Notes: generated by a model from the letters alone, not told the origin. 5,757 nucleotides of DNA from Candidatus Woesearchaeota archaeon (GCA_003564925.1 PXDW01000047.1:1-5757), one strand, 5' to 3'; counted from the first letter of the stretch, positions 1 through 4,857 are shown. Program-made: numbers and translations.

Positions 1-1
1 C

Positions 2-193
2 AAAGAAATAGTTTTTTTAATATTGCTTATATTTACATTCTCAATAGTATTAATATTGTCAATTTTAAACTTGAAAGATAATATACCTATATTTGATATA
101 GGACTCTCTGCTGCAGCCATAAACACTATCGTTTTAGGATTTTCATTCATTGGAATTATAAAAACCATATGGCATTTGGGATTTAATTACTAA
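2..193 (+). CDS. C-terminal end of an unidentified membrane protein (5' partial)
   Basis: An open frame runs from the window edge to a TAA at 191-193 and gives 63 residues without a start codon in view, so the gene begins upstream. Two hydrophobic stretches are visible, about residues 3-23 (rich in I, L, V and F) and about 33-55 (GLSAAAINTIVLGFSFIGII), joined by a short polar loop containing NLKDN. The protein ends in a short aromatic tail (WHLGFNY). This pattern fits the last two transmembrane helices of an integral membrane protein. No family motif is recognisable, so no function is assigned. The frame fits membrane protein composition well and ends just before a TATA-like element that serves the next gene. 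The remaining doubt is that only 63 residues are visible. Confidence 0.6.
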   Translation, partial: KEIVFLILLIFTFSIVLILSILNLKDNIPIFDIGLSAAAINTIVLGFSFIGIIKTIWHLGFNY

Positions 194-206
194 AAAAAAA
201 CAAAGG

Positions 207-215
207 TTTAAATAA
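207..215 (+). promoter_or_regulatory. TATA box for the 50-aa ORF / winged-helix unit
   Basis: TTTAAATAA is preceded by a purine-rich AAAGG that could act as a BRE. Its centre lies about 27 nt before the ATG at 238. Archaeal transcription usually starts about 25 nt past the TATA centre, so the mRNA would begin at or next to the start codon (leaderless). No Shine-Dalgarno sequence precedes the ATG, which agrees with this. Confidence 0.55.
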
Positions 216-237
216 TATTTTTTATTTTTGAATAAAT

Positions 238-390
238 ATGAATGTAGAAATCAAAGAAACAGAAGTAAGAGCTCATTTTGGAGAGCTTAATAAAGATAGT
301 AAAAAAATTATTGATTTGAGGACAATTGACTCAAAATATATCATAAAAGCTTTAGAAAACAAGATTGTAGAACTAAAAACAATTAAATAA
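238..390 (+). CDS. Small protein of 50 aa, unknown function
   Basis: An ATG-started ORF of 50 codons ends in TAA one base before the winged-helix gene. The product is polar and mixed-charge (begins MNVEIKETEVRAHFGELNKD), with a probable short beta strand at the N-terminus and a likely amphipathic helix at about residues 33-47 (KYIIKALENKIVELK). It has no cysteines, signal peptide or membrane segment. I do not recognise a family. Support for a real gene comes from the TATA box at the leaderless distance, its fit between neighbours, and its tight coupling to the next ORF. As the first gene of a two-gene unit with a DNA-binding protein it might be a partner or target of that regulator, but nothing in the sequence proves this. 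Confidence 0.55.
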   Translation: MNVEIKETEVRAHFGELNKDSKKIIDLRTIDSKYIIKALENKIVELKTIK

Positions 391-391
391 A

Positions 392-586
392 ATGGGGCAA
401 CAAGAAGTATACGACTTTTTAAAGAAAAATAAGAGAAAATGGTACACTTCTAGAGAGATAAGCACAGCATTGAATTTGTCAATTGGCTCTGTAACAATGT
501 CATTAAAAAAACTCAGAAATTCAAAAAGTCTTAAATATAGAATGTCTAAAGACAGGAAAAACACATACCAGTATAAATTTGGATAA
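392..586 (+). CDS. Small winged helix-turn-helix DNA-binding protein
   Basis: The 64-residue product is essentially a single winged-helix domain. Helix 1 spans about residues 3-13 (QEVYDFLKKNK) and helix 2 about 19-27 (TSREISTAL). The turn and recognition helix are at about 30-44 (SIGSVTMSLKKLRNS), followed by a basic beta-wing (about 46-63) ending in aromatic residues. The WYTSREIS - LNLS - SVxxSLKKLR pattern is typical of MarR/ArsR-like minimal regulators. There is no effector-binding or metal-binding segment, so it may be a constitutive or chromatin-type binder rather than a sensor. Its ATG follows the upstream stop after one base (TAA-A-ATG) with no Shine-Dalgarno sequence, which points to translation by re-initiation from the 50-aa ORF. 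Target genes are unknown; autoregulation or control of the adjacent thrS are possibilities only. Confidence 0.75.
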   Translation: MGQQEVYDFLKKNKRKWYTSREISTALNLSIGSVTMSLKKLRNSKSLKYRMSKDRKNTYQYKFG

Positions 587-621
587 AATAAATTTTGATT
601 CTCCTAAATTTCAATAAAATT

Positions 622-630
622 TTTATATAT
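622..630 (+). promoter_or_regulatory. TATA box of thrS, giving a leaderless mRNA
   Basis: TTTATATAT has its centre about 26 nt before the thrS ATG at 652, so transcription should begin on or beside the start codon. A second AT-rich element (632-640) is too close to the ATG to be the main box. No Shine-Dalgarno sequence is present. A leader-based control such as a T-box is therefore excluded for this thrS. Confidence 0.6.
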
Positions 631-651
631 CTTATATAATAAGGTTTTATA

Positions 652-2346
652 ATGAAACTTGAAAAATTGCGCCATAGCGCTTCTCATGTAATGGCTTATG
701 CTGTAAAGCAGCTTTTTCCAAATGCTAAAATAGCAATTGGACCGTCTACAGAAGATGGATTCTATTATGATTTTGATACTATGCATAATTTTACTCCTGA
801 AGACCTAAAAAAGATAGAACGAAAAATGCACGATATAATCAAACAAGATTTAAAATTTAAAAAAATTAAAGTATCTAAACAAAAAGCAAAACAAATACTC
901 AAAGATGAACCTTATAAATTAGATTTGTTAAAAGAAATAAAAGAGCCTACATTCTATCAAATAGGTGAATTTATTGACTTATGTAAAGGTCCTCATGTTA
1001 AATCAACAAAAGATATAGGTGCTTATAAGCTTATGAAAATAGCCGGAGCTTATTGGAAAGGTTCTTCTAAAAACAAGCAATTACAGAGAATTTATGGGAT
1101 TGCATTTGAAACAAAAGAAGAGCTAAAAAAATATTTGGCATTCTTAGAGGAAGCTGATAGAAGAAATCACATTAAGCTGGGAAAGAAGCTTGAGCTGTTC
1201 AGTATGCATGAAGAAGGACCAGGATTTCCATTTTTTTTACCAAAAGGCATGATAATATGGGACGAGCTTATGAAATTATGGTATGAAGAGCATAAAAAAG
1301 CTGGATACAATTTCATTAGAACACCTATGATCTTAAACAAAGCTTTATGGGAGGAAAGCGGACATTGGGAAAACTATAGGGAAAATATGTATACTTTGAG
1401 AATAGATGAGCAAGACTTTGCAGTAAAACCTATGAACTGTCCCGGAGCTATGATTGTTTACAAAGAAAAGCACCATTCTTACAGGGAACTTCCGTTGAGG
1501 ATTGCTGAAATAGGTTTAGTACATAGACACGAATTAAGCGGTGTTTTAAATGGATTAGTAAGAGTTAGATCTTTTCATCAAGATGATGCTCACATCTATA
1601 TGACAGAAGATCAAATGAAAGATGAAATAATTAACATAATAAACCTTATAGATAAAATGTATAATTTTTTTGGCTTAAAATACCATCTTGAGCTTTCGAC
1701 GATGCCAAAAAAGCATATTGGTAAATCGTCTGTTTGGAAAAAATCTGAAAAAATACTGCAAGAATCATTAAAATCATTAAAAAAAGAATATAAAATAAAT
1801 CCTGGTGATGGTGCTTTTTATGGCCCAAAAATAGATTTTCATATAAAAGATTCTCTTGGAAGGACATGGCAGTGCGCAACAATACAACTTGATATGTCTT
1901 TGCCAGAAAGATTTGATCTTTATTATGAAGGTAAAGATAACAAAAAACACAGGCCAGTTATGATACATAGAGTAGTTTATGGCGCTTTAGAAAGATTTAT
2001 AGGCATATTGATAGAGCATTATGCAGGAAAATTTCCATTATGGCTTAGCCCAATACAAGTAAGAATATTAAGCGTAGCTGACAGGTTTAACAAATACGCA
2101 GAAGAAATAAAGGAAAAATATGAGAAAGAGGGAATAAGAATAGATGTTGATGATAGGACAGAATCTATAAGCAAAAAAGTCAGGGAAGCACAATTGGCCA
2201 AAATTAATTATATACTTGTTGTTGGAGAAAAAGAGATAAAAGATAAAATAGTTACTGTAAGAAAAAGAAATAATGAGATTATAGGGGCTTTCAAGATAGA
2301 TAAGTTTTTAGAGAAATTAGTGAAGGAAATTGAAGAGAAAAGGTAA
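652..2346 (+). CDS. thrS: Threonyl-tRNA synthetase, bacterial type, lacking the TGS domain
   Basis: This cytoplasmic class II enzyme charges tRNA-Thr with threonine. The 564 residues contain the bacterial-type N2 editing domain (about 1-160), with its site made of H8 and H12 (RHSASH) and D109, C111 and H115 (DLCKGPH). The class II core (about 180-460) follows. Its zinc and threonine ligands C263 (MNCPGAM), H314 (DDAH) and H439 (MIHR) keep nearly the spacing of E. coli C334/H385/H511. Motif 2 arginine is R292 (HRHE) and motif 3 is GALERFIGILIEH (444-456). The HGTP anticodon-binding domain is at about 465-564. The usual N-terminal TGS domain (about 60 aa) is missing. An in-frame TAA at 640-642, just upstream of the ATG, rules out a longer start. 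Many archaeal ThrRSs instead carry a D-aminoacyl-tRNA-deacylase-like editing domain, so a bacterial origin by transfer is likely. All catalytic and editing residues checked are intact. Confidence 0.97.
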   Translation: MKLEKLRHSASHVMAYAVKQLFPNAKIAIGPSTEDGFYYDFDTMHNFTPEDLKKIERKMHDIIKQDLKFKKIKVSKQKAKQILKDEPYKLDLLKEIKEPTFYQIGEFIDLCKGPHVKSTKDIGAYKLMKIAGAYWKGSSKNKQLQRIYGIAFETKEELKKYLAFLEEADRRNHIKLGKKLELFSMHEEGPGFPFFLPKGMIIWDELMKLWYEEHKKAGYNFIRTPMILNKALWEESGHWENYRENMYTLRIDEQDFAVKPMNCPGAMIVYKEKHHSYRELPLRIAEIGLVHRHELSGVLNGLVRVRSFHQDDAHIYMTEDQMKDEIINIINLIDKMYNFFGLKYHLELSTMPKKHIGKSSVWKKSEKILQESLKSLKKEYKINPGDGAFYGPKIDFHIKDSLGRTWQCATIQLDMSLPERFDLYYEGKDNKKHRPVMIHRVVYGALERFIGILIEHYAGKFPLWLSPIQVRILSVADRFNKYAEEIKEKYEKEGIRIDVDDRTESISKKVREAQLAKINYILVVGEKEIKDKIVTVRKRNNEIIGAFKIDKFLEKLVKEIEEKR

Positions 2347-2348
2347 TC

Positions 2349-2357
2349 TTTATAAAT
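2349..2357 (+). promoter_or_regulatory. TATA box of the eL21-Rpo4 unit
   Basis: TTTATAAAT lies in the 32-nt gap after thrS, with its centre 26 nt before the ATG at 2379. The predicted mRNA starts at that ATG, so it supports 2379 over the upstream GTG at 2361 as the eL21 start. It also implies that the eL21 unit can be transcribed independently of thrS. Confidence 0.6.
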
Positions 2358-2378
2358 CAAGTGAAATTTCTGATTGAA

Positions 2379-2696
2379 ATGGCAAAAAGAATTGGCGGTA
2401 ACAGAAGAAAAACAAGGCAGATATATAAAAAGCACTATAAAAAAAAAGGAAAGATATCCTTAACAAATTACTTTAAAGAATATCAAATAGGAGATAAAGT
2501 CATATTAAAAGCTGAGCCTGCTATCCAAAAAGGAATTTATTTCCCAAGATACCATGGAAAACCAGGAATTGTAAAAGAAAAAAAAGGTAAATGCTATAAT
2601 GTAATAATAAAGGCAGGTGACAAAGAGAAAAATATATTAGTCCATCCGATACACTTAAAGATAATAGGAAAAAATGAACCCAAAAATAATATCTGA
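2379..2696 (+). CDS. rpl21e: Large-subunit ribosomal protein eL21 (L21e)
   Basis: This is a structural protein of the 50S subunit, shared by archaea and eukaryotes. The 105 residues show the family layout: a basic N-terminus (GGNRRKTRQIYKK), then the SH3-like barrel core GDKVILKAEPAIQKG (38-52), the hallmark RYHGKPGIV (57-65) and LVHPIHLKII near the end (87-96). Usual archaeal length is just under 100. I chose the ATG at 2379 because homologues begin with a short Met-x-(x)-x-x-Gly-x-R/N-R-R-K segment, and because the TATA box sits 26 nt upstream. An in-frame GTG at 2361 would add MKFLIE but has no support. The last eight codons overlap the start of the Rpo4 gene by 23 nt. The eL21 - Rpo4 - DUF655 order is a conserved archaeal arrangement. 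Confidence 0.95.
   Translation: MAKRIGGNRRKTRQIYKKHYKKKGKISLTNYFKEYQIGDKVILKAEPAIQKGIYFPRYHGKPGIVKEKKGKCYNVIIKAGDKEKNILVHPIHLKIIGKNEPKNNI
2666..2669 (+). promoter_or_regulatory. Weak ribosome-binding site for Rpo4
   Basis: AGGA lies four bases before the Rpo4 ATG at 2674, inside the end of the eL21 reading frame. Together with the 23-nt overlap it suggests that Rpo4 is translated in coupling with eL21. Confidence 0.4.
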
Positions 2697-3021
2697 AGAA
2701 CCAATCAATTTAGTTGATTTGAAAAAAGAACTTGAAAAAATAAAAAAAAGAGATTCCGAACTAGGATTTAGAACAACTAAAGCTATTGAGTACTTAAATG
2801 ATTTTGTAAAAATCAAACAAGCCGATTCTAAGAAATTATATGATTCCATTGAAAAACTTAATATTCCAAGGCTCAAAAACATACATATCCATAAAATAAT
2901 TGATTTGATGCCCTTAAGCATGGAAGAATTGAAAGTTATTCTACAAGGTTACACAATCACAGTAACCAAAGAAAATATGGAAAAAATAATAAAAGTAGTA
3001 GTGGAATACTCGAAAAAATAA
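2674..3021 (+). CDS. rpoF: DNA-directed RNA polymerase subunit Rpo4 (RpoF, Rpb4-like)
   Basis: Rpo4 forms the RNA polymerase stalk with Rpo7 (RpoE), helping DNA melting, elongation and transcript capture. The 115 residues match the archaeal family in length and layout. The N-terminal segment (about 1-15, SEEPINLVDLKKEL region) contacts Rpo7. A helical part follows (about 15-60, with SELGFRTTKAIEYLNDFVKI). The C-terminal HRDC-like helical domain (about 60-115) contains IHKIIDLMPLSMEELKVIL and a final TKENMEKIIKVV helix. The gene overlaps eL21 by 23 nt in a different frame. The identification rests on the overall pattern and on its position between eL21 and DUF655, where archaeal rpoF is typically found. 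Nothing is missing or unusual. Confidence 0.93.
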   Translation: MNPKIISEEPINLVDLKKELEKIKKRDSELGFRTTKAIEYLNDFVKIKQADSKKLYDSIEKLNIPRLKNIHIHKIIDLMPLSMEELKVILQGYTITVTKENMEKIIKVVVEYSKK

Positions 3022-3034
3022 TTCTATACAAAAC

Positions 3035-3056
3035 TATATAAATAGGTTTTATATTA
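3035..3056 (+). promoter_or_regulatory. Two overlapping TATA-like elements upstream of the DUF655 gene
   Basis: The 55-nt gap after Rpo4 holds TATATAAA (3035-3042), which predicts a start near 3064 and a leader of about 13 nt. It also holds TTTATATTA (3048-3056), whose centre is 25 nt before the ATG and would give a leaderless mRNA. AAGGA (3068-3072), four bases before the ATG at 3077, could serve as a Shine-Dalgarno sequence for the longer transcript. The sequence alone does not say which is used. Confidence 0.45.
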
Positions 3057-3076
3057 TAGATTATATAAAGGAAAAA

Positions 3077-3631
3077 ATGTTACAAGAAAAAAAGAAAGAA
3101 GAAATAGCTATTGTACTTGATTTTTTGCCTAATGGGTATGCTTTTGATAATAGCCTGAGAAAAACGCCAATAGTCCAAGCAATAGGTAAAGAAAGATTTA
3201 CCTTATTAGAGATAGTTCCAAAAAAAGGAGCATTTGTTAAGCCTTATGAAGAAATATACATCGGAGAAGGAAAAAGAGATAAAGTTCACCATATAAATGG
3301 AAAGCTTGCTATAGACAAGTTAACTCAAACTGCAATATCAGAACTTGAATTTATAATATTGGATATGGTAAATAAGCGTGAAAAAGAGTTTGTAGATTTT
3401 TTTAATAATGCTCCTCCTTTAAGTACAAGGATGCATTCTCTGGAATTGCTTCCAGGATTGGGAAAGAAGCATATGTGGGAGATAATAGAGGAAAGAAGAG
3501 GGGAGCCTTTTAAGGATTTTGATGATTTGAAAAAACGTGTAAAGCTACTTCCAGACCCAAAAAAACTAGTAATTAAAAGAATTCTCAACGAAGTTTTAGG
3601 CAAGGAAAAACATCTTTTATTTGTTGGATAG
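3077..3631 (+). CDS. DUF655 family protein (archaeal OB-like plus helix-hairpin-helix protein)
   Basis: The 184 residues match the archaeal DUF655 family along their whole length. An OB-like beta region (about 8-75) has the characteristic AIVLDFLPNG (11-20), VQAIG (33-37), FTLLEIVPKKG (41-51) and YIGEGKRDKVHHI (61-73). LTQTAISELEF (82-92) and the FVDFFNNAPPLSTRMHSLELL stretch (105-125) follow, then a helix-hairpin-helix motif LPGLGKKHMWEIIEERR (125-141). Both parts suggest binding of nucleic acid, probably RNA given its constant place beside eL21, Rpo4 and often the 16S dimethyltransferase gene. The biochemical function is not established. Length and ends are normal for the family and no residues typical of it appear lost. 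The usual ksgA/rsmA partner is not present downstream. Confidence 0.93.
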   Translation: MLQEKKKEEIAIVLDFLPNGYAFDNSLRKTPIVQAIGKERFTLLEIVPKKGAFVKPYEEIYIGEGKRDKVHHINGKLAIDKLTQTAISELEFIILDMVNKREKEFVDFFNNAPPLSTRMHSLELLPGLGKKHMWEIIEERRGEPFKDFDDLKKRVKLLPDPKKLVIKRILNEVLGKEKHLLFVG

Positions 3632-3645
3632 CAAACAAAAAGTTT

Positions 3646-3653
3646 TTTATATT
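3646..3653 (+). promoter_or_regulatory. TATA-like element upstream of the 31-aa ORF
   Basis: TTTATATT within a T-rich run has its centre about 35 nt before the ATG at 3685. It predicts a start near 3674 and a leader of about ten bases, just long enough to include part or all of the Shine-Dalgarno sequence. Read-through from the DUF655 gene is the alternative. Confidence 0.4.
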
Positions 3654-3672
3654 TCTTAAACATTGTAAATTA

Positions 3673-3681
3673 AGGGGGGAT
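3673..3681 (+). promoter_or_regulatory. Strong Shine-Dalgarno sequence of the 31-aa ORF
   Basis: AGGGGGGAT contains six consecutive G, which is striking in such AT-rich DNA. It can pair with the CCUCC core of the 16S 3' end (with G-U wobble) and ends its G run five bases before the ATG at 3685. It is the best ribosome-binding site on the plus strand of this window. Confidence 0.6.
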
Positions 3682-3684
3682 AAA

Positions 3685-3780
3685 ATGGGAGCAGATCTAA
3701 TTTGGAAAATGTACAAATATAGATTGCCAAAATCAAAAGCTGAAGTAACTATTATAAGAGAAATATTAAAAGAAAATTAG
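3685..3780 (+). CDS. Candidate micro-protein of 31 aa, unknown function
   Basis: An ATG ORF of 31 codons begins MGADLIWKMYKYRLPKSKAE and ends in TAG. It carries a tryptophan and two tyrosines near the front and a likely amphipathic helix at the end (EVTIIREILKE). It is basic overall and has no membrane segment or metal-binding cysteines. I do not recognise it. It is too short to be taken on ORF length alone; the evidence is the strong Shine-Dalgarno sequence at ideal spacing and a TATA-like element upstream. It also fills an otherwise empty gap between DUF655 and the convergent eL15 gene. It sits where ksgA/rsmA is commonly found, but its sequence does not resemble the start or end of that enzyme. 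A remnant, a regulatory peptide or a small ribosome- or polymerase-associated protein are all open possibilities. Confidence 0.55.
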   Translation: MGADLIWKMYKYRLPKSKAEVTIIREILKEN

Positions 3781-3793
3781 AATAATACAAATT

Positions 3794-3819
3794 TAAATAA
3801 TAAAAAAATATATTATTTA
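3794..3819 (-). terminator. AT-only hairpin with T7 tract between convergent genes
   Basis: A perfect 9-bp inverted repeat (TAAATAATA at 3794-3802 and TATTATTTA at 3811-3819) with an 8-base loop lies between the stop of the 31-aa ORF and the stop of eL15. Read on the minus strand, the loop side contains seven consecutive T just downstream of eL15. T-runs are the main archaeal termination signal. The stem has no G or C and would be weak, so the T tract may matter more than the fold. Confidence 0.45.
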
Positions 3820-3829
3820 GAGAACAAAA

Positions 3830-4402
3830 TTAATACCCTTTCCTTTGATTTGATCTTTGGCTAGGCCTTAGTTTCTCTGCACCTTTACCTTTTTTAAGCA
3901 ATCCTCTGCCTTTTTTTCCTGCTGATGTCTTTCCCCTATAGACTCTGCCTTTGTCCTTAGATATCCAGTTTATTTTTTTGTCTTTTTTTATAGCAGTATG
4001 ATCTCTATCTACCAATATAACCTCAAACCAATAATTCTTTCCGTCTTTGCCAACCCAATAGCTGTTTAAGACTTCGCAATTCTTAAATTTTTTATTAGCT
4101 CTCTCTTCTGCAATAATCTGATAAGATTTTGATACTATTTTTCTTTGTCTGCTATGCTTAGACCTTCTTCCTTTTTTTATCTGAGGCCTTTTCCTTCCGC
4201 CTGAAGAAACCCTTTGCCTTACTATGATATAACCAGGTTTTGCTTTATATCCAAGAGAACGAGCCCTGTCTATTCTTGTGGGATGCTCTAATCTTATAGT
4301 AACCGGCTCTTTTCTCCATTTGATTAAGCGTTCCCTATATAAATCATATATATTTGCAGTTGGTTTTTTCCACAAATCTTTTATGTATTTGTATATACCC
4401 AT
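3830..4402 (-). CDS. rpl15e: Large-subunit ribosomal protein eL15 (L15e)
   Basis: eL15 is a core 23S rRNA-binding protein of the archaeal/eukaryotic large subunit. The 190 residues are full length and show the family hallmarks in order: MGIYKYIKDLWKKP (1-14), RLIKWRKEP (25-33), RLEHPTRIDRARSLGYKAK (37-55), VRQRV-GGRKRP (61-72), KKGRRSKH (76-83) and AEERANKKF (98-106). EVLNSYWVGKDGK (110-122) and WFEVILVDRDH (125-135) follow, then GRVYRGKTSAGKKGRGL (152-168) and GKGAEKLRPS (172-181). The start is the ATG at 4402. A GTG nine bases further out is part of the GGTGAT Shine-Dalgarno sequence, which fits the 4402 start with four bases of spacing. The gene stands alone, convergent to the 31-aa ORF and divergent from the HPF-like gene. 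Confidence 0.98.
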   Translation of the reverse strand: MGIYKYIKDLWKKPTANIYDLYRERLIKWRKEPVTIRLEHPTRIDRARSLGYKAKPGYIIVRQRVSSGGRKRPQIKKGRRSKHSRQRKIVSKSYQIIAEERANKKFKNCEVLNSYWVGKDGKNYWFEVILVDRDHTAIKKDKKINWISKDKGRVYRGKTSAGKKGRGLLKKGKGAEKLRPSQRSNQRKGY

Positions 4403-4406
4403 AAAT

Positions 4407-4412
4407 ATCACC
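4407..4412 (-). promoter_or_regulatory. Shine-Dalgarno sequence that fixes the eL15 start
   Basis: GGTGAT on the minus strand is a perfect match to part of the archaeal consensus GGAGGTGAT and sits four bases before the ATG at 4402. It overlaps the GTG at 4411, so that GTG cannot be the initiation codon. Confidence 0.75.
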
Positions 4413-4419
4413 TTGATTC

Positions 4420-4441
4420 AGGGGCCTTATTGGCTAACCCT
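4420..4441 (-). promoter_or_regulatory. GC-rich stem-loop in the eL15 mRNA leader
   Basis: On the minus strand AGGG (4441-4438) can pair with CCCT (4423-4420), and inside it GCC (4434-4432) with GGC (4426-4424) around an AATAA loop. A three-base bulge (TTA, 4437-4435) lies on one side. The fold has seven pairs, nearly all G-C, in very AT-rich surroundings and ends seven bases before the Shine-Dalgarno sequence. It lies inside the predicted leader of about 45 nt. A regulatory role, for example binding of a ribosomal protein, is an inference. Confidence 0.4.
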
Positions 4442-4468
4442 ACATTTCTTATTGAGTGAAAAAGCACG

Positions 4469-4478
4469 TATTTATAAA
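4469..4478 (-). promoter_or_regulatory. TATA box of eL15
   Basis: TTTATAAATA on the minus strand predicts transcription from about 4448 and so a leader of about 45 nt. This differs from the leaderless geometry of other genes here. The box is about 30 nt from the divergent TATA box at 4502-4509, so factors bound at the two promoters could interfere with each other. Confidence 0.6.
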
Positions 4479-4501
4479 CTTAACGGTACATATTCAAAAA
4501 G

Positions 4502-4509
4502 TTTATATA
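4502..4509 (+). promoter_or_regulatory. TATA box of the HPF/RaiA-like gene
   Basis: TTTATATA is preceded by the purine run AAAAAG, a possible BRE. Its centre is about 31 nt before the ATG at 4537. The predicted start near 4530 leaves a leader of only a few bases with no Shine-Dalgarno sequence. Confidence 0.6.
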
Positions 4510-4536
4510 GGTAAAAGAACATAAAATAAAATATAT

Positions 4537-4857
4537 ATGACAGAAAAAAGCGATAATTTGCAGCTTGGAGGAAATATTGAATTAAGCGGATTTAACCGAG
4601 TTGATCCTGCTTCTATGATCATAGTAAAAAAAATAGTAGGAAACTATTCAAAAAAATTTTCTGAGCAGAATGAGAATTTTGAAAAGCTTAAGCTTAATAT
4701 GAAAGAAGTGCACAAAACACCCAAATCTGAAAAATACGAAATGCATTGTACAACTGTTATTAAGGGCAAAAATATAAATGCTGAAGTAACTGAAAGAAAT
4801 ATATTTGTTGCCATGGATTCTGTTCTTAAAAAAATATCAAACAAGATAAATAAATAA
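4537..4857 (+). CDS. Small protein resembling ribosome hibernation factor HPF/RaiA (S30AE domain)
   Basis: The 106-residue cytoplasmic protein has no signal peptide or membrane segment. The order of predicted elements fits the beta-alpha-beta-beta-beta-alpha fold of HPF/RaiA. A strand is at about 12-18 (NIELSGF) and a helix at about 23-43 (DPASMIIVKKIVGNYSKKFSE). Strands follow at about 50-58 (KLKLNMKEV), 66-76 (KYEMHCTTVIK) and 79-85, and a last helix spans 86-104. The ending INAEVTERNIFVAMDSVLKKISNKI (80-104) resembles the family's A-E-x-x-x-x-D-x-x-x-A-I-D-x-x-x-x-K-L signature. Such proteins bind the 30S decoding region and idle ribosomes under stress. The match is by pattern only and is imperfect: the front half lacks clear identities and the usual acidic residue before the last helix is replaced. 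Sharing a divergent promoter region with eL15 suits a ribosome-linked role. It may otherwise be an unrelated alpha/beta protein. Confidence 0.5.
   Translation: MTEKSDNLQLGGNIELSGFNRVDPASMIIVKKIVGNYSKKFSEQNENFEKLKLNMKEVHKTPKSEKYEMHCTTVIKGKNINAEVTERNIFVAMDSVLKKISNKINK

Noticed and set aside
373..564. 63-codon minus-strand ORF opposite the winged-helix gene
   Set aside because: It is Phe/Leu-rich antisense composition. The plus frame has a recognisable winged-helix pattern and operon spacing.
1646..1968. Minus-strand ORFs opposite thrS
   Set aside because: They lie inside an intact thrS core with conserved catalytic residues and show no recognisable domain or promoter.
2361..2378. GTG start adding six residues (MKFLIE) to eL21
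   Set aside because: The extension is absent from the eL21 family, and the TATA box distance places the transcript start at the ATG at 2379.
3325..3663. 112-codon minus-strand ORF opposite the DUF655 gene
   Set aside because: The plus-strand frame matches DUF655 throughout. The reverse frame is rich in Ser, Phe and Leu, as expected from antisense of lysine-rich coding DNA.
3632..3829. Possible small RNA (C/D box or similar) instead of the 31-aa ORF
   Set aside because: No convincing C box (RTGATGA) and D box (CTGA) pair was seen, and the G-run is better explained as a Shine-Dalgarno sequence before an ATG.
4403..4411. GTG start adding three residues to eL15
   Set aside because: This GTG is part of the GGTGAT Shine-Dalgarno sequence serving the ATG at 4402, and homologues begin at the MGIYKY-type start.
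4278..4514. 78-codon plus-strand ORF across the eL15 start and its promoter region
   Set aside because: It is antisense to the conserved eL15 coding sequence, crosses both divergent promoters, and has no family resemblance.
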